From Lysobacter antibioticus HS124 (GTDB lineage Bacteria > Pseudomonadota > Gammaproteobacteria > Xanthomonadales > Xanthomonadaceae): DNA of 47,755 nt. The stretch is from the NCBI RefSeq assembly GCF_000336385.2, contig NZ_HG424521.1, positions 1 to 47,755 on the forward strand, given 5' to 3'. The position numbers and the translations under genes are program-made. The notes beneath the pieces were generated by a model. The model ran no database searches. It saw only the letters and a program-made list of their open reading frames with translations, and was not told where the DNA came from. Shown here piece by piece: positions 17,357 through 31,787 of this stretch (within the stretch, counting starts at the first letter, position 1; every line of letters begins with the position of its first letter).

Positions 17357-18844
17357 ATGAGCGCAAGCAAGGCGACGGCCGCGAATCGTTTCGGGCTCGG
17401 CGCGAGGCCGGGCGAACTCGAGCGCAGCGGCGACGGCCGCGAGATCCTGCTCGCCCAACTCGCGCGCTCGCCGGCGCACAGCGAGTTCCAGGGGCTGCCC
17501 AGCAGCGCGGCGACGATGCTGCTCGAACACAAGCAACTGGCCGCCTCGCGCGAGGCGCGGGCGCAGCGCAAATCCGCCGCGGGCGCGATGTCGGCCGATG
17601 CGGCGCCGGCGATGGCCGCGCAGGCGGCGGGCGCCGAGCCGGCCGCGGACAGCGGCCGCGACGGTCCCGCCGACCGGCGTTCGGCGGCCTTGCGGCGCGA
17701 ACTGCGCGAACAACAGTCGCGCGAGTACGCCGCGCGTTTCAGCCACGCCGCGCATACCGACGCGCCGTTCGTCGAACGCCTGGTGCAGTTCTGGTCGAAC
17801 CATTTCGCGGTTTCCGTCGACAAGGGCGACACCCGCCTGTACGCGGCGTCGATGGAGCGCGAGGCGATACGGCCGCACGTGCTCGGCCGCTTCCAGGACA
17901 TGCTGCTGGCGGTGGAAACCCATCCGGCGATGCTGCGTTACCTGGACAACGCGATCTCGATCGGCGACGACTCGGCCGTCGCGCAACGCGCCGCACAGCT
18001 GCGTCGCGAGCGCCGCGGCCTCAACGAAAACCTGGCGCGCGAAATCCTCGAACTGCACACCCTCGGCGTCGACGGCGGCTACCGCCAGGACGACGTGATC
18101 GAGCTGGCGCGCGCGATCACCGGTTGGAGCGCGCTCAATTCCAACGAGGCCCAGGACTACGGCGATCGCGCGCCGGACAGCGGTTTCGTGTTCCGCGCCC
18201 GCACCCACGAGCCCGGTGCGCGGCGCGTGCTCGGCCGCGACTACGCCGAAGGCGGGGTCGAGCAGGGACGCGCGGTGCTCGCCGATCTGGCCCGGCATCC
18301 TTCGACCGCGCACCATCTGAGCTTCAAACTCGCCCGCCATTTCGTCGCCGACCAGCCGCCCAAGGCCCTGGTCGAGCGCATGGCCCAGGCCTATCTGCGC
18401 GAAGCGGGCGATCTGCGCGCGATGTACCGGGCGATGGTCGAAAGCGAGGCGGCCTGGAGCGCGGACGCGTGCAAGTTCAAGACCCCGAACGACTTCGTGA
18501 TCTCGGCGCTGCGCGCAGGCGAGCTGACGGTCGATGCGCGCGCCCTGACCGGCCTGCTTTCGCGCCTGGGCCAACCGGTGTTCACGCCGCGTTCGCCGGC
18601 CGGCTTCGCCGACACCGCGGCCGATTGGAGCAGCCCGGACGGATTGTGGAAGCGCATCCAGGCCGCGCAGATGTTGGCCGCGCGCGTCGACGGCCGCGGC
18701 GCCGCACCGTATCCGCGCGCGCTGGCGGTGCTCGGCGAATCGGCGGTGCAGGGCGATTTCGCGATCGGCCTGCGCCGCGCCGGTTCGGCCAGCGAAGGCC
18801 ACGCGCTGCTGTTCGCCAGTCCTGCGTTCCAGTGGAGGGCATGA
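17357..18844 (+). CDS. DUF1800 family protein
   Basis: A 495-residue member of the DUF1800 family, whose biochemical role is not established. It starts MSASKATAANRFGLGARPGE, the usual family opening (NRFGFG-like). Further family segments are FVERLVQFWSNHFAVSVDKG, LGRFQDMLLAVETHPAMLRY, NENLAREILELHTLGVDGGY, ARAITGWS, HLSFKLARHFVADQP and FKTPNDFVISALRA. A short Ala-rich, possibly disordered insert lies near residues 75-105. GGGAGG precedes the ATG. It is followed one base after its stop by a DUF1501 gene, the standard partner; together they form a two-gene operon. No signal peptide is obvious, while the partner has one. Confidence 0.9.
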   Translation: MSASKATAANRFGLGARPGELERSGDGREILLAQLARSPAHSEFQGLPSSAATMLLEHKQLAASREARAQRKSAAGAMSADAAPAMAAQAAGAEPAADSGRDGPADRRSAALRRELREQQSREYAARFSHAAHTDAPFVERLVQFWSNHFAVSVDKGDTRLYAASMEREAIRPHVLGRFQDMLLAVETHPAMLRYLDNAISIGDDSAVAQRAAQLRRERRGLNENLAREILELHTLGVDGGYRQDDVIELARAITGWSALNSNEAQDYGDRAPDSGFVFRARTHEPGARRVLGRDYAEGGVEQGRAVLADLARHPSTAHHLSFKLARHFVADQPPKALVERMAQAYLREAGDLRAMYRAMVESEAAWSADACKFKTPNDFVISALRAGELTVDARALTGLLSRLGQPVFTPRSPAGFADTAADWSSPDGLWKRIQAAQMLAARVDGRGAAPYPRALAVLGESAVQGDFAIGLRRAGSASEGHALLFASPAFQWRA

Positions 18845-18845
18845 A

Positions 18846-19979
18846 ATGGATCCGCAACGCCGAGGCCTGCTCGCCGCATTCGGCGCGAGCGCGCTGCTGA
18901 CCTTGTTCCCGGCGGCGGCCGGCGCCGCCGCCGACACGCGTCTGCTGCTGGTGCTGTTGCGCGGCGGTCTGGACGGCCTGCATTGGCTGCCGCCCTACGC
19001 CGATCCTGCCTATGCGCGCCTGCGCGCCGCCGCTGCGGTGGAGGAGCCGATCCGTATCGACGGCCTGTTCGGGCTGCACCCGGCGATGACCCGCACTGCG
19101 GCGATGTACCGCGCCGGACAGGCGCTGCCGGTAGTGGCGATCGCGCCGCCGTACCGGGCGCGTTCGCATTTCGACGCCCAAGACTGCCTGGAGAACGGCA
19201 CCGCGCGTCCGGGCGGCGCGCGCGACGGTTGGCTCGGCCGCTGCGTCGGCGCGTTGCCGGCCGGCGAATCCGGGCTCGCGGTCGCGGCGGTGATGCCGTT
19301 GGCGCTGCGCGGCAACGCGCGCGCGAGCAACTGGTGGCCGCCGTTGCCCAAGGCGGTCGATCCGCAACTGCTGCAACTGCTGCGTCCGCTGTATGCGGCC
19401 GATCCGCGGCTGGACGAGACCTTCGAGCGCTCGACCCGGTTCGCCGAGCAGGCGCGGGCGGGGGCGGGCGTGTTCGATCTGGCCGAGGCCATGCGCGTGG
19501 CCGGCGAGCGCATGGGCGTCGACGGCGGGCCGCGGATCGGCTTCGTCGAGGACAGCGGCTGGGACAGCCACCGCAATCAGGCGCCGCAATTGGCGCGCAA
19601 GCTGGCCGAACTCGATCGCGGCCTGGCCGCCGCGCGCGACGGCTTCGGCGCGGCCTGGTCGCGCACCGTGGTCGCGGTGGTGACCGAGTTCGGCCGCACC
19701 GCCCAGATCAACGGCACCGGCGGCACCGACCACGGCACCGGCGCGATGGCCTTGCTGTGCGGCGGCGCGGTGCGCGGCGGGCGCATCGCCGGCGACTGGC
19801 CCGGGCTGGGCCCGAATCAACTCAACGAAGGCCGCGACCTGCGCACCACCACCGATCTGCGCGCGCTGTTCAAGGCGCTGGCCGGCGAGCATCTGGGCGT
19901 GCCGGAGCGGGTGCTCGAAACCGGCCTGTTTCCCGACAGCCGCGCGATCGCGCCGCTGTCCGGCTGGCGTGCGACCTGA
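18846..19979 (+). CDS. DUF1501 family exported protein
   Basis: A 377-residue member of DUF1501, a family with an alkaline-phosphatase/sulfatase-like fold and no established substrate. The N-terminus carries a twin-arginine-like signal (QRRGLLAAFGASALLTLFP, ending AGAAADT), which suggests Tat export; the motif is not ideal. Family segments: LLLVLLRGGLDGLHWLPPYAD, RSHFDAQDCLENG, DSGWDSHRNQ, VVAVVTEFGRTAQINGTGGT followed by DHGTG, a likely metal-binding site, and LCGGAVRGGRIAGDWPGL. GGAGG precedes the ATG. The stop of the DUF1800 gene is separated from this ATG by a single base, so the two are co-transcribed. Confidence 0.9.
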   Translation: MDPQRRGLLAAFGASALLTLFPAAAGAAADTRLLLVLLRGGLDGLHWLPPYADPAYARLRAAAAVEEPIRIDGLFGLHPAMTRTAAMYRAGQALPVVAIAPPYRARSHFDAQDCLENGTARPGGARDGWLGRCVGALPAGESGLAVAAVMPLALRGNARASNWWPPLPKAVDPQLLQLLRPLYAADPRLDETFERSTRFAEQARAGAGVFDLAEAMRVAGERMGVDGGPRIGFVEDSGWDSHRNQAPQLARKLAELDRGLAAARDGFGAAWSRTVVAVVTEFGRTAQINGTGGTDHGTGAMALLCGGAVRGGRIAGDWPGLGPNQLNEGRDLRTTTDLRALFKALAGEHLGVPERVLETGLFPDSRAIAPLSGWRAT

Positions 19980-19998
19980 GTCGCAACGCGCGCGTGCG

Positions 19999-20019
19999 TC
20001 GGGCCCGGCGAGGGCCCGA
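19999..20019 (+). terminator. Hairpin behind the DUF1800/DUF1501 pair
   Basis: TCGGGCCC (19999-20006), loop GGCGA, GGGCCCGA (20012-20019). There is no T run. The rest of the 235-base spacer holds the promoter for the DUF4870 gene. Confidence 0.45.
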
Positions 20020-20081
20020 TGGCCGGATCGCAGGCCGGGCTACGTTGCACGGCGCGGCCGCGGCCGCAAGCGGTCGCGTGC

Positions 20082-20110
20082 TTATTCTGTGACACAGAAA
20101 GGTTTATGAT
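20082..20110 (+). promoter_or_regulatory. Candidate promoter with operator palindrome for the DUF4870 gene
   Basis: TATGAT at 20105-20110 is a good -10 box; TTATTC at 20082-20087, 17 bases upstream, is a weak -35. Almost the whole spacer is a perfect odd palindrome, TTCTGTGACACAGAA (20085-20099, arms of 7 around one base). A palindrome placed between the -35 and -10 is the usual position for a repressor site. The implied leader is about 100 bases. The regulator is unknown. Confidence 0.45.
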
Positions 20111-20214
20111 GCCGGCGAGGGCGACAATGTCCGCCGTGGACCTTGTCGTCTACCGTCAACGCGGCTGTCAAAAGCACGGCCAACACACGACCATCAAAAC
20201 GTAGGGGAAGCGTA

Positions 20215-20562
20215 ATGAACGAAATCAGTCAGGACGAGAAGACTTGGGGCATGCTGGCTCATCTGAGCACGTTGGTCGGTTTGATCATTCCCTTCGGCTC
20301 GGTCCTCGGCCCTCTGGTGGTCTGGCTGATCAAGAAGGACACCATGCCTTTCGTCGCCGAGCAGGGCAAGGAAGCGCTCAACTTCAATATCACCGTGCTG
20401 ATCGCCTTCATCGTCAGCGCGGTCCTGACCATCGTGCTGATCGGCTTCCTGCTGATGCTGGTCGTCGGCCTGGCCTGGCTGGTGCTGACCATCCTCGCCG
20501 CGCTGGCCGCCAACAAGGGCGAGTCCTACCGCTATCCGATGACGCTGCGCCTGGTCAACTGA
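20215..20562 (+). CDS. DUF4870 (Tic20-like) small membrane protein
   Basis: A 115-residue inner-membrane protein of the DUF4870 family; function unknown. It opens ISQDEKTWGMLAHLSTLVG, and three hydrophobic segments are visible: about 14-36 (LSTLVGLIIPFGSVLGPLVVWL), 56-75 and 76-100. Between them lies the family motif PFVAEQGKEALNFNITV. It ends YRYPMTLRLVN. AGGGGAAG just upstream of ATG 20215 fixes the start and rules out the longer open frame. It is a single gene between its own promoter, which carries a candidate operator, and a strong terminator. Confidence 0.92.
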   Translation: MNEISQDEKTWGMLAHLSTLVGLIIPFGSVLGPLVVWLIKKDTMPFVAEQGKEALNFNITVLIAFIVSAVLTIVLIGFLLMLVVGLAWLVLTILAALAANKGESYRYPMTLRLVN

Positions 20563-20589
20563 TCGCGCGCGACATCGTTGCGAGGCACG

Positions 20590-20621
20590 ACGAAGGCGGA
20601 CTCCGGTCCGCCTTCGTTTTT
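20590..20621 (+). terminator. Intrinsic terminator of the DUF4870 gene
   Basis: CGAAGGCGGAC (20590-20600), loop TCCG, GTCCGCCTTCG (20605-20615), followed by TTTTTT. Confidence 0.93.
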
Positions 20622-20731
20622 TCATGTCGTTCTTGCGCAGGTGCATGCATCCGCAGGCATGCGGCGCGTGCCTGCGGCGATCGGTCAGGAGAGAAACGCA
20701 GCGCGGCCGCGACGCCGCGCGCGGCGCCGCT

Positions 20732-21628
20732 TCAGCGGTCGCGTTCGATCGCCAGGCGGCCGAGCGCGCGCAAGGCCTGTGCGCGTTCGCCGAACGACGC
20801 CAATGCCTGGTCCATGACCGCGGCCAGTTCGTCCAGGCGCGCGCGCGAGGCGTCCAGGCCGATCAGCGCCGGGAAGGTGGACTTGTCCTGAGCCGCGTCC
20901 TTGCCGGCGGTCTTGCCCAGGGTCTGGCTGTCGCCTTCGACATCCAGGATGTCGTCGCGGACCTGGAAGGCGAGGCCGAGCGCCTGCGCGTAGCGGTCCA
21001 GCGCGGCCAACGCGTCGCTGTCGGCGCCGCCGCACAGCGCGCCCATCCGCACCGCGGCGCGGATCAGCGCCCCGGTCTTGAGCGCATGCAGGCGCTCCAG
21101 CGCCGCCAGGCTGAGGCGTTCGCCGCGGCCGGTGGCGTCGATGTCCAGCGCCTGGCCGCCGCACATGCCGGCGACGCCGGCCGCTTCGGCCAGGCTGCGC
21201 AACAGCGCGACCCGCACGTCGGCCGCGGCCGGCGCGTCGGCCAGCACGGCGAAGGCCAGCGATTGCAGCGCGTCGCCGGCCAGGATCGCGGTGGCCTCGT
21301 CGAAGGCCACATGCACGGTCGGCTGGCCGCGGCGCAAGGCATCGTCGTCCATCGCCGGCAGGTCGTCGTGGACCAGCGAATAGGCGTGGACCAGTTCGAC
21401 CGCGCAAGCCGGCGCGTCCAGGGTCTCGGGCGCGGCATCGAACAGCGCGCCGCTGGCGTAGACCAGCAGCGGCCGCATGCGCTTGCCGCCGAGCAGCACG
21501 GCATGGCGCATCGCCCGGTGCAGGCGTTGCGGTTCGGCCTCGGCATCGGGCAAGGCGCGGGCCAGGGCGGCGTCGGCGCGCCCGCGCCAGGCGCTCAGGC
21601 GGTCCTCGCCCGGACGGGCGTCAGGCAT
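20732..21628 (-). CDS. ispA: Farnesyl (geranyl) diphosphate synthase
   Basis: Condenses isopentenyl diphosphate with dimethylallyl and geranyl diphosphate to make C15 farnesyl diphosphate, the precursor of undecaprenyl phosphate and quinone side chains. The 298-residue product has the first Asp-rich motif DDLPAMD (D88-D94, preceded by LVH), the second FQVRDDILD (D225, D226, D229), the GGKRMRP segment (48-53) and [14 protein letters not shown]. The first motif, with two residues between the paired Asp and the next ones, is of the bacterial FPP synthase type; exact product length is inferred. The start overlaps the end of xseB by 8 bases, the conserved xseB-ispA coupling. dxs, often next in line, is not present here. 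Confidence 0.95.
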   Translation of the reverse strand: MPDARPGEDRLSAWRGRADAALARALPDAEAEPQRLHRAMRHAVLLGGKRMRPLLVYASGALFDAAPETLDAPACAVELVHAYSLVHDDLPAMDDDALRRGQPTVHVAFDEATAILAGDALQSLAFAVLADAPAAADVRVALLRSLAEAAGVAGMCGGQALDIDATGRGERLSLAALERLHALKTGALIRAAVRMGALCGGADSDALAALDRYAQALGLAFQVRDDILDVEGDSQTLGKTAGKDAAQDKSTFPALIGLDASRARLDELAAVMDQALASFGERAQALRALGRLAIERDR

Positions 21629-21896
21629 CGATATCGCTGCCCGGCGGGCCGGCGTTGCCGAACGGTTCGGCGCCGGCCGGGTCCTGCGGGTCGCTCAGCA
21701 GGCGCACGCGCAGTTCCGCCTGTTCCAGCGCGGTCTGGCAGCGCCGGTACAGGCCGACGCCGCGTTCGTAGGCGGCGAGCGATTCTTCCAGGCTCATTTC
21801 GCCGTGTTCCATCTTCTCGACCAGTTGCTCGAGCGCGTCGAGCGACTGTTCGAAATCGGCCACCGGCGAGGCTTCGTTGGCGGGTTTGCGAGGCAT
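21621..21896 (-). CDS. xseB: Exodeoxyribonuclease VII small subunit
   Basis: The small subunit of exonuclease VII, several copies of which bind the large subunit XseA to degrade single-stranded DNA. The 91-residue product contains the family core [20 protein letters not shown], then [20 protein letters not shown], with a short acidic, Pro/Gly-rich tail. Residues about 15-65 form the expected helical hairpin. It overlaps ispA by 8 bases, so the two are translationally coupled. xseA is not in the window. Confidence 0.95.
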   Translation of the reverse strand: MPRKPANEASPVADFEQSLDALEQLVEKMEHGEMSLEESLAAYERGVGLYRRCQTALEQAELRVRLLSDPQDPAGAEPFGNAGPPGSDIDA

Positions 21897-21964
21897 GGGA
21901 GAAGTGTGCGGCCGCTCCTGGACCGGGTCAATGCGGCGCAGGCGCGCGCCGTTGCGGCGACGGC

Positions 21965-24438
<2,474 letters not shown>

Positions 24439-24531
24439 GTGTCGGGCGCACGATCGGCGTGCGCAGCGAACCGATCACCGGATACGACGGCTTTCGTTGA
24501 GCGCTCTGGTGCGTGGGCCATCGGGGCCCGG

Positions 24532-25302
24532 TTATGGGCGTCGCGTGGTGGTGCAAGCGCCGATGCGCATGCGCGCGGGCGGAGATTGCTCGGCGGTATT
24601 TGCCGGAATCAGCCCGGCGCGGCCGAGCAGGAACGCATAGCGTCGGCGAAACCGCTCGGGGTGGCAGGCCGGGTCGAAGTAAGACGCGCCGTGCGGCAGC
24701 ACCAGCAAGGCGATCTGTTCGGCGGCGTTCAGTCGCTCCGGCGGCAGGCCGTAGTAATGCGCGGCGGCGGCGACGATGCCGTTGAGCGGGCGCCGCCCCG
24801 CATCCAGGCCGAAATGGCTGCGCTCGAGCAGATAGTCGATCAGCTGCTCGCCGCTGCGTTCGCGGCTGAGCGCGATGCCCAGCGACAATTCCGCCTGATG
24901 CCGGCGCAAGGTCGGACCCGTCGGGGGCTCGAGTTGTACGTGCATCGCACGCGCAGCCTGGGTCAGGATCTGGATTGCCGCCGACGGTTGCCCGCGCGCC
25001 GGATTGGCAACGGCGAGTGCGCGCGCCGCCTTCCACGCCACCCGCGGCGCGCTCAGCCGCGGCAACCGGATCTCGCCCTGGCCGCCATGCGCGCGCCAGT
25101 ACAGTCGGCGCAGTTCGGCCGGATACGCGCGCTGCGCTCGCGGCAGCTCGGCCGGAACCCCGGCCAGCCCCAGCCAGTAGAAGCCGTAGCTCAGCGCGAC
25201 CGCCAGGCAGAACAGCGCCAACGGCAATGCGGCCGCATAGCAGAACGCCCGCAGCAACCGGCTGCGGGCGTCGTCGCGTCGCGATCGGGTCCGGACGTCC
25301 AT
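24532..25302 (-). CDS. Divergent GT51-like membrane protein (degenerate peptidoglycan transglycosylase domain)
   Basis: A 256-residue protein with one N-terminal membrane helix (about 19-45) and a periplasmic domain that aligns by eye with glycosyltransferase family 51, the lipid II polymerase domain of class A penicillin-binding proteins and MtgA. RHQAE (134-138) corresponds to RKxxE with the second catalytic Glu kept (E138); SGEQLIDYLLERSHFG matches SKDRILExYLNxVYFG; GIVAAAAHYYGLPPERLNAAE matches the AAxxYFGK region. Motif I, normally EDxxFxxHxG, is reduced to AELRRLYWRAHGG, and GGSTITQQ is reduced to PSAAIQILTQ. There is no transpeptidase domain. It starts 18 bases after accA and is probably co-transcribed. 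Activity is doubtful; a regulatory or lipid-II-binding role is possible but unproven. Confidence 0.72.
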   Translation of the reverse strand: MDVRTRSRRDDARSRLLRAFCYAAALPLALFCLAVALSYGFYWLGLAGVPAELPRAQRAYPAELRRLYWRAHGGQGEIRLPRLSAPRVAWKAARALAVANPARGQPSAAIQILTQAARAMHVQLEPPTGPTLRRHQAELSLGIALSRERSGEQLIDYLLERSHFGLDAGRRPLNGIVAAAAHYYGLPPERLNAAEQIALLVLPHGASYFDPACHPERFRRRYAFLLGRAGLIPANTAEQSPPARMRIGACTTTRRP

Positions 25303-25320
25303 GTCCGCGTCGTCGCCGCG

Positions 25321-26280
<960 letters not shown>

Positions 26281-26448
26281 TCGGGGGCCGTGGGCCTGGG
26301 ACGAGGCACAGTCTAGCCTAGGGGGGCGGACCGTACCGAGGGGCATGGGGAGCGGCGGGGACCGAGTCAAGAGGAACGGGGCATCGGTGGCACTTCCCGG
26401 GCGTGAGCGAGGCCACGGTTCCGGGCTTGGCAGCGGTGCAAAGGAACG

Positions 26449-26481
26449 GGGAACGAGCGGGGGTGCGGCTCGCTCGTTCCC
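26449..26481 (-). terminator. Hairpin between dnaE and accA
   Basis: GGGAACGAGCG (26449-26459) pairs perfectly with CGCTCGTTCCC (26471-26481). On the minus strand it lies just behind the dnaE stop. The T content after it is low, so it may only attenuate. A GGAACGGGG motif occurs twice nearby (26371 and 26443 regions). The rest of the 219-base spacer contains no gene. Confidence 0.5.
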
Positions 26482-26499
26482 GTGTCCGCGCATGCGCCG

Positions 26500-30024
<3,525 letters not shown>

Positions 30025-30329
30025 GCGTACCGGTTCTGCGGCCGTGCCGTGATGATGCCAAGCCGGGGGACGGCAGCGGTTGCGTGCCGGATTGCAGGGT
30101 ATCAGCCCGGCGGCTAGGGGCAAGCCTTGACAGGGGAAGAATCGGGCCGCGGCGGGCTCCGGCGCGGAATCTCACCATGCGGCGAAAACGTTCGCCACGG
30201 CGACGGCGGAGCCTGTCGGTGCGCCGGCGAAGCCGGCCGTTGCGGGCGCCCGCGATCACGGACGCCCGAGCCTGCATCAGTCGCCGTAGGCAGGTCGCGC
30301 GCGGCCGCCTCGGTGCGGCCGCGTCCGGG
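30025..30329. other. Non-coding spacer upstream of dnaE
   Basis: About 305 bases with no convincing gene. It should hold the dnaE promoter (minus strand), but I see no clear -35/-10 pair. A perfect 9-bp hairpin, CGCGGCCGC (30300-30308) with GCGGCCGCG (30315-30323), sits right behind the YkvA-family stop codon and may be its terminator, though no T run follows. Confidence 0.5.
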
Positions 30330-30965
30330 TCAGGCGACCCGGAACACCGGCTCGGGGGTGCGGCCGTTGGCGTAGTGGCTGTCGTTGACCCGGGCGTTGT
30401 GCTGTAGAAGGGCCAGTTCGGCCAGCCGGTCGCGCATCCAGGCGGCGCGCTGTTCGGCCGGTTCGCCGTGCGGGTGCTCGAGCCGGCGGTAGGCGCAGAA
30501 ATCGCGGAAGTCCTCGGCTTCGGCGGCGAAGGTCGGCCAGGCCAGTTCGATCAGCAGCACGTCGTCGAGCAGACCGAGCAGCGGGGTCGGGTCCGGGATC
30601 AGGTCGTCGTGGCGGTCGATGTAGGCGAACAGCTTGTCCAGCCGCACGCGCAGGGCCGGATCGCAGTCCCAGGCCGGGTCTACGACCATCGCGTGCAGCT
30701 CCTGCAGACGTTGCATGCGGTCGTCGATCACGCGGCGGGCTTCGCTGGCCGGCAGCGAGGCCAGCCAACCGGCCAGGCGCTGCAGCCGCGCCGCGTCCAC
30801 CCGCGCGGCGTCGGGTTGCAGCTCATGGACCAGGGCATCGAACTCGGCGATCGCGGCGGGCTTGATCGCCAGGGCGGGTTGGTAGGCCGGCGGTACCGGG
30901 GGCGCGGCGGAGTCGCGCTCGAACGGCAACGGCTCGGCGGTCGGGGTGGGATGAGGCATGCGCAT
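30330..30965 (-). CDS. YkvA-family (DUF1232) protein
   Basis: A 211-residue protein. The recognisable part is a DUF1232/YkvA segment at about residues 108-145: LDKLFAYIDRHDDLIPD, then PLLGLLDDVLLIELAW, the family's membrane-associated hairpin. The N-terminal 30 residues are Pro-rich; residues 40-100 look helical. Family function is unknown. The ATG at 30965 (MRMPHPTP) was chosen; the frame is open further upstream but Arg-rich and non-specific. It stands alone between dnaE and the repeat region that follows rnhB, and interrupts an otherwise conserved rnhB-dnaE neighbourhood. Confidence 0.75.
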   Translation of the reverse strand: MRMPHPTPTAEPLPFERDSAAPPVPPAYQPALAIKPAAIAEFDALVHELQPDAARVDAARLQRLAGWLASLPASEARRVIDDRMQRLQELHAMVVDPAWDCDPALRVRLDKLFAYIDRHDDLIPDPTPLLGLLDDVLLIELAWPTFAAEAEDFRDFCAYRRLEHPHGEPAEQRAAWMRDRLAELALLQHNARVNDSHYANGRTPEPVFRVA

Positions 30966-31190
30966 GGAACACCTCGCGTCCGGCCTTCGGGGGAGGCAGG
31001 CGGCGCGCGTCGCGGGCCGGGTGCGACGCGAACCTGCAGAGTCTGCAGGGGTGACTCTGCGCCTGTCGGCAGTCTGAGCGCGCCGGTATGAAGTCGTTGT
31101 GACCGATGGCACGGAGGCCGTATTCAGCCGATCGGCGGTCGCGCCTGCGCTTGCGCGCCCCGCAAGCCGACCGCGATGTCGGAAGCTCCC

Positions 31191-31214
31191 TGTAGGAGCG
31201 GCGTGAGCCGCGAC
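31191..31214 (+). repeat. GTAGGAGCGGC-type REP repeat, copy 1
   Basis: TGTAGGAGCGGCGTGAGCCG followed by CGAC. The core GCGGC-GTGA-GCCGC is a short palindrome. This type of extragenic repeat is widespread in Xanthomonadaceae and Pseudomonas. Confidence 0.75.
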
Positions 31215-31275
31215 AAGGAATGCGCAGAACCCCGACGCTCATCGCTACCGGCCGAAGCGGTGCAGCATCGCCGGA

Positions 31276-31391
31276 GCAGGAGCCGCGCAAGCCGCGACCG
31301 CGCTGTTTCGGTCTTGCGGCGTTCCCGCTCGAAGGCCTCGAGAGCCAAAGCGTCCGCCCACGAGCGGGCGGATACCTTTCTTTAGGCGCCC
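31276..31391 (+). repeat. Repeat unit B of a tandem 116-bp duplication
   Basis: It starts with a REP-like GCAGGAGCCGCGCAAGCCGC and continues with GTTTCGGTCTTGCGGCG, CGCTCGAAGGCCTCGAGAGC and AAGCGTCCGCCC. The same order of motifs recurs 116 bases further on at 31392-31502, with many substitutions. No ORF is supported. Confidence 0.7.
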
Positions 31392-31502
31392 AGTAGGAGC
31401 GGCGTAAGCCGCGACTGCGACGTTTCAGTTTCGCGGCGTCTGCGCTCGAAGGCTTCGAGAGCGAAGCGTCCGCCCGCAAGTCGGCGGTTAACTCTCTTTT
31501 TG
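31392..31502 (+). repeat. Repeat unit C of a tandem 116-bp duplication
   Basis: It starts AGTAGGAGCGGCGTAAGCCG and continues GTTTCAGTTTCGCGGCG, CGCTCGAAGGCTTCGAGAGC and GAAGCGTCCGCCCG, parallel to unit B. The AAGGCTTCGAG and GCTCGAAGGC segments are themselves self-complementary. Confidence 0.7.
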
Positions 31503-31787
31503 CGCCTCAAAAGAAAGTCACCAAAGAAAAACGCGTTCCGCGCGAAGCTCCCTTGCGAGCTCGGCGCTTGCGCGGGGATTTTTCGATAGGGCGTCCATGT
31601 CCTATCGAACCATGCTCTTCAAAGGCGGGACGCACGTCCTGTGCGCCGCCCTTCGGGGCTATAGGTGTCACCGCGAGTTCCGCGCTGCGCCAGGCTTTTC
31701 AAGCAAATGCAACAGCGATGGCAATGCATCGGCGCGGCGCAAGCCACAGGCCGCACGGGTAGATTTCGCACCGTGCCGGCGCGGCGC
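31503..31787. other. Non-coding region with two adjacent hairpins
   Basis: After the tandem repeat comes AAAAGAAAGTCACCAAAGAA (from 31509), a stretch often seen next to such repeats in this family. Then follow two stem-loops: TTCGATAGG (31582-31590) with CCTATCGAA (31601-31609), and GGCGG (31624-31628) with CCGCC (31646-31650) enclosing GCAC/GTGC. No gene is supported up to the rnhB stop at 31788. The A/T content is higher than in the coding neighbours. Confidence 0.6.

Noticed and set aside
20019-20204. A 61-codon frame spanning the DUF4870 promoter
   Set aside because: It would read across the palindrome and -10 box; no ribosome-binding site and no sensible product. A leader peptide from the ATG at 20106 is conceivable but unsupported.
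31191-31787. CRISPR array or retron/ncRNA-cassette interpretation of the repeat cluster
   Set aside because: Only two or three irregular repeat copies, no uniform spacers, no cas or reverse transcriptase gene in the window.
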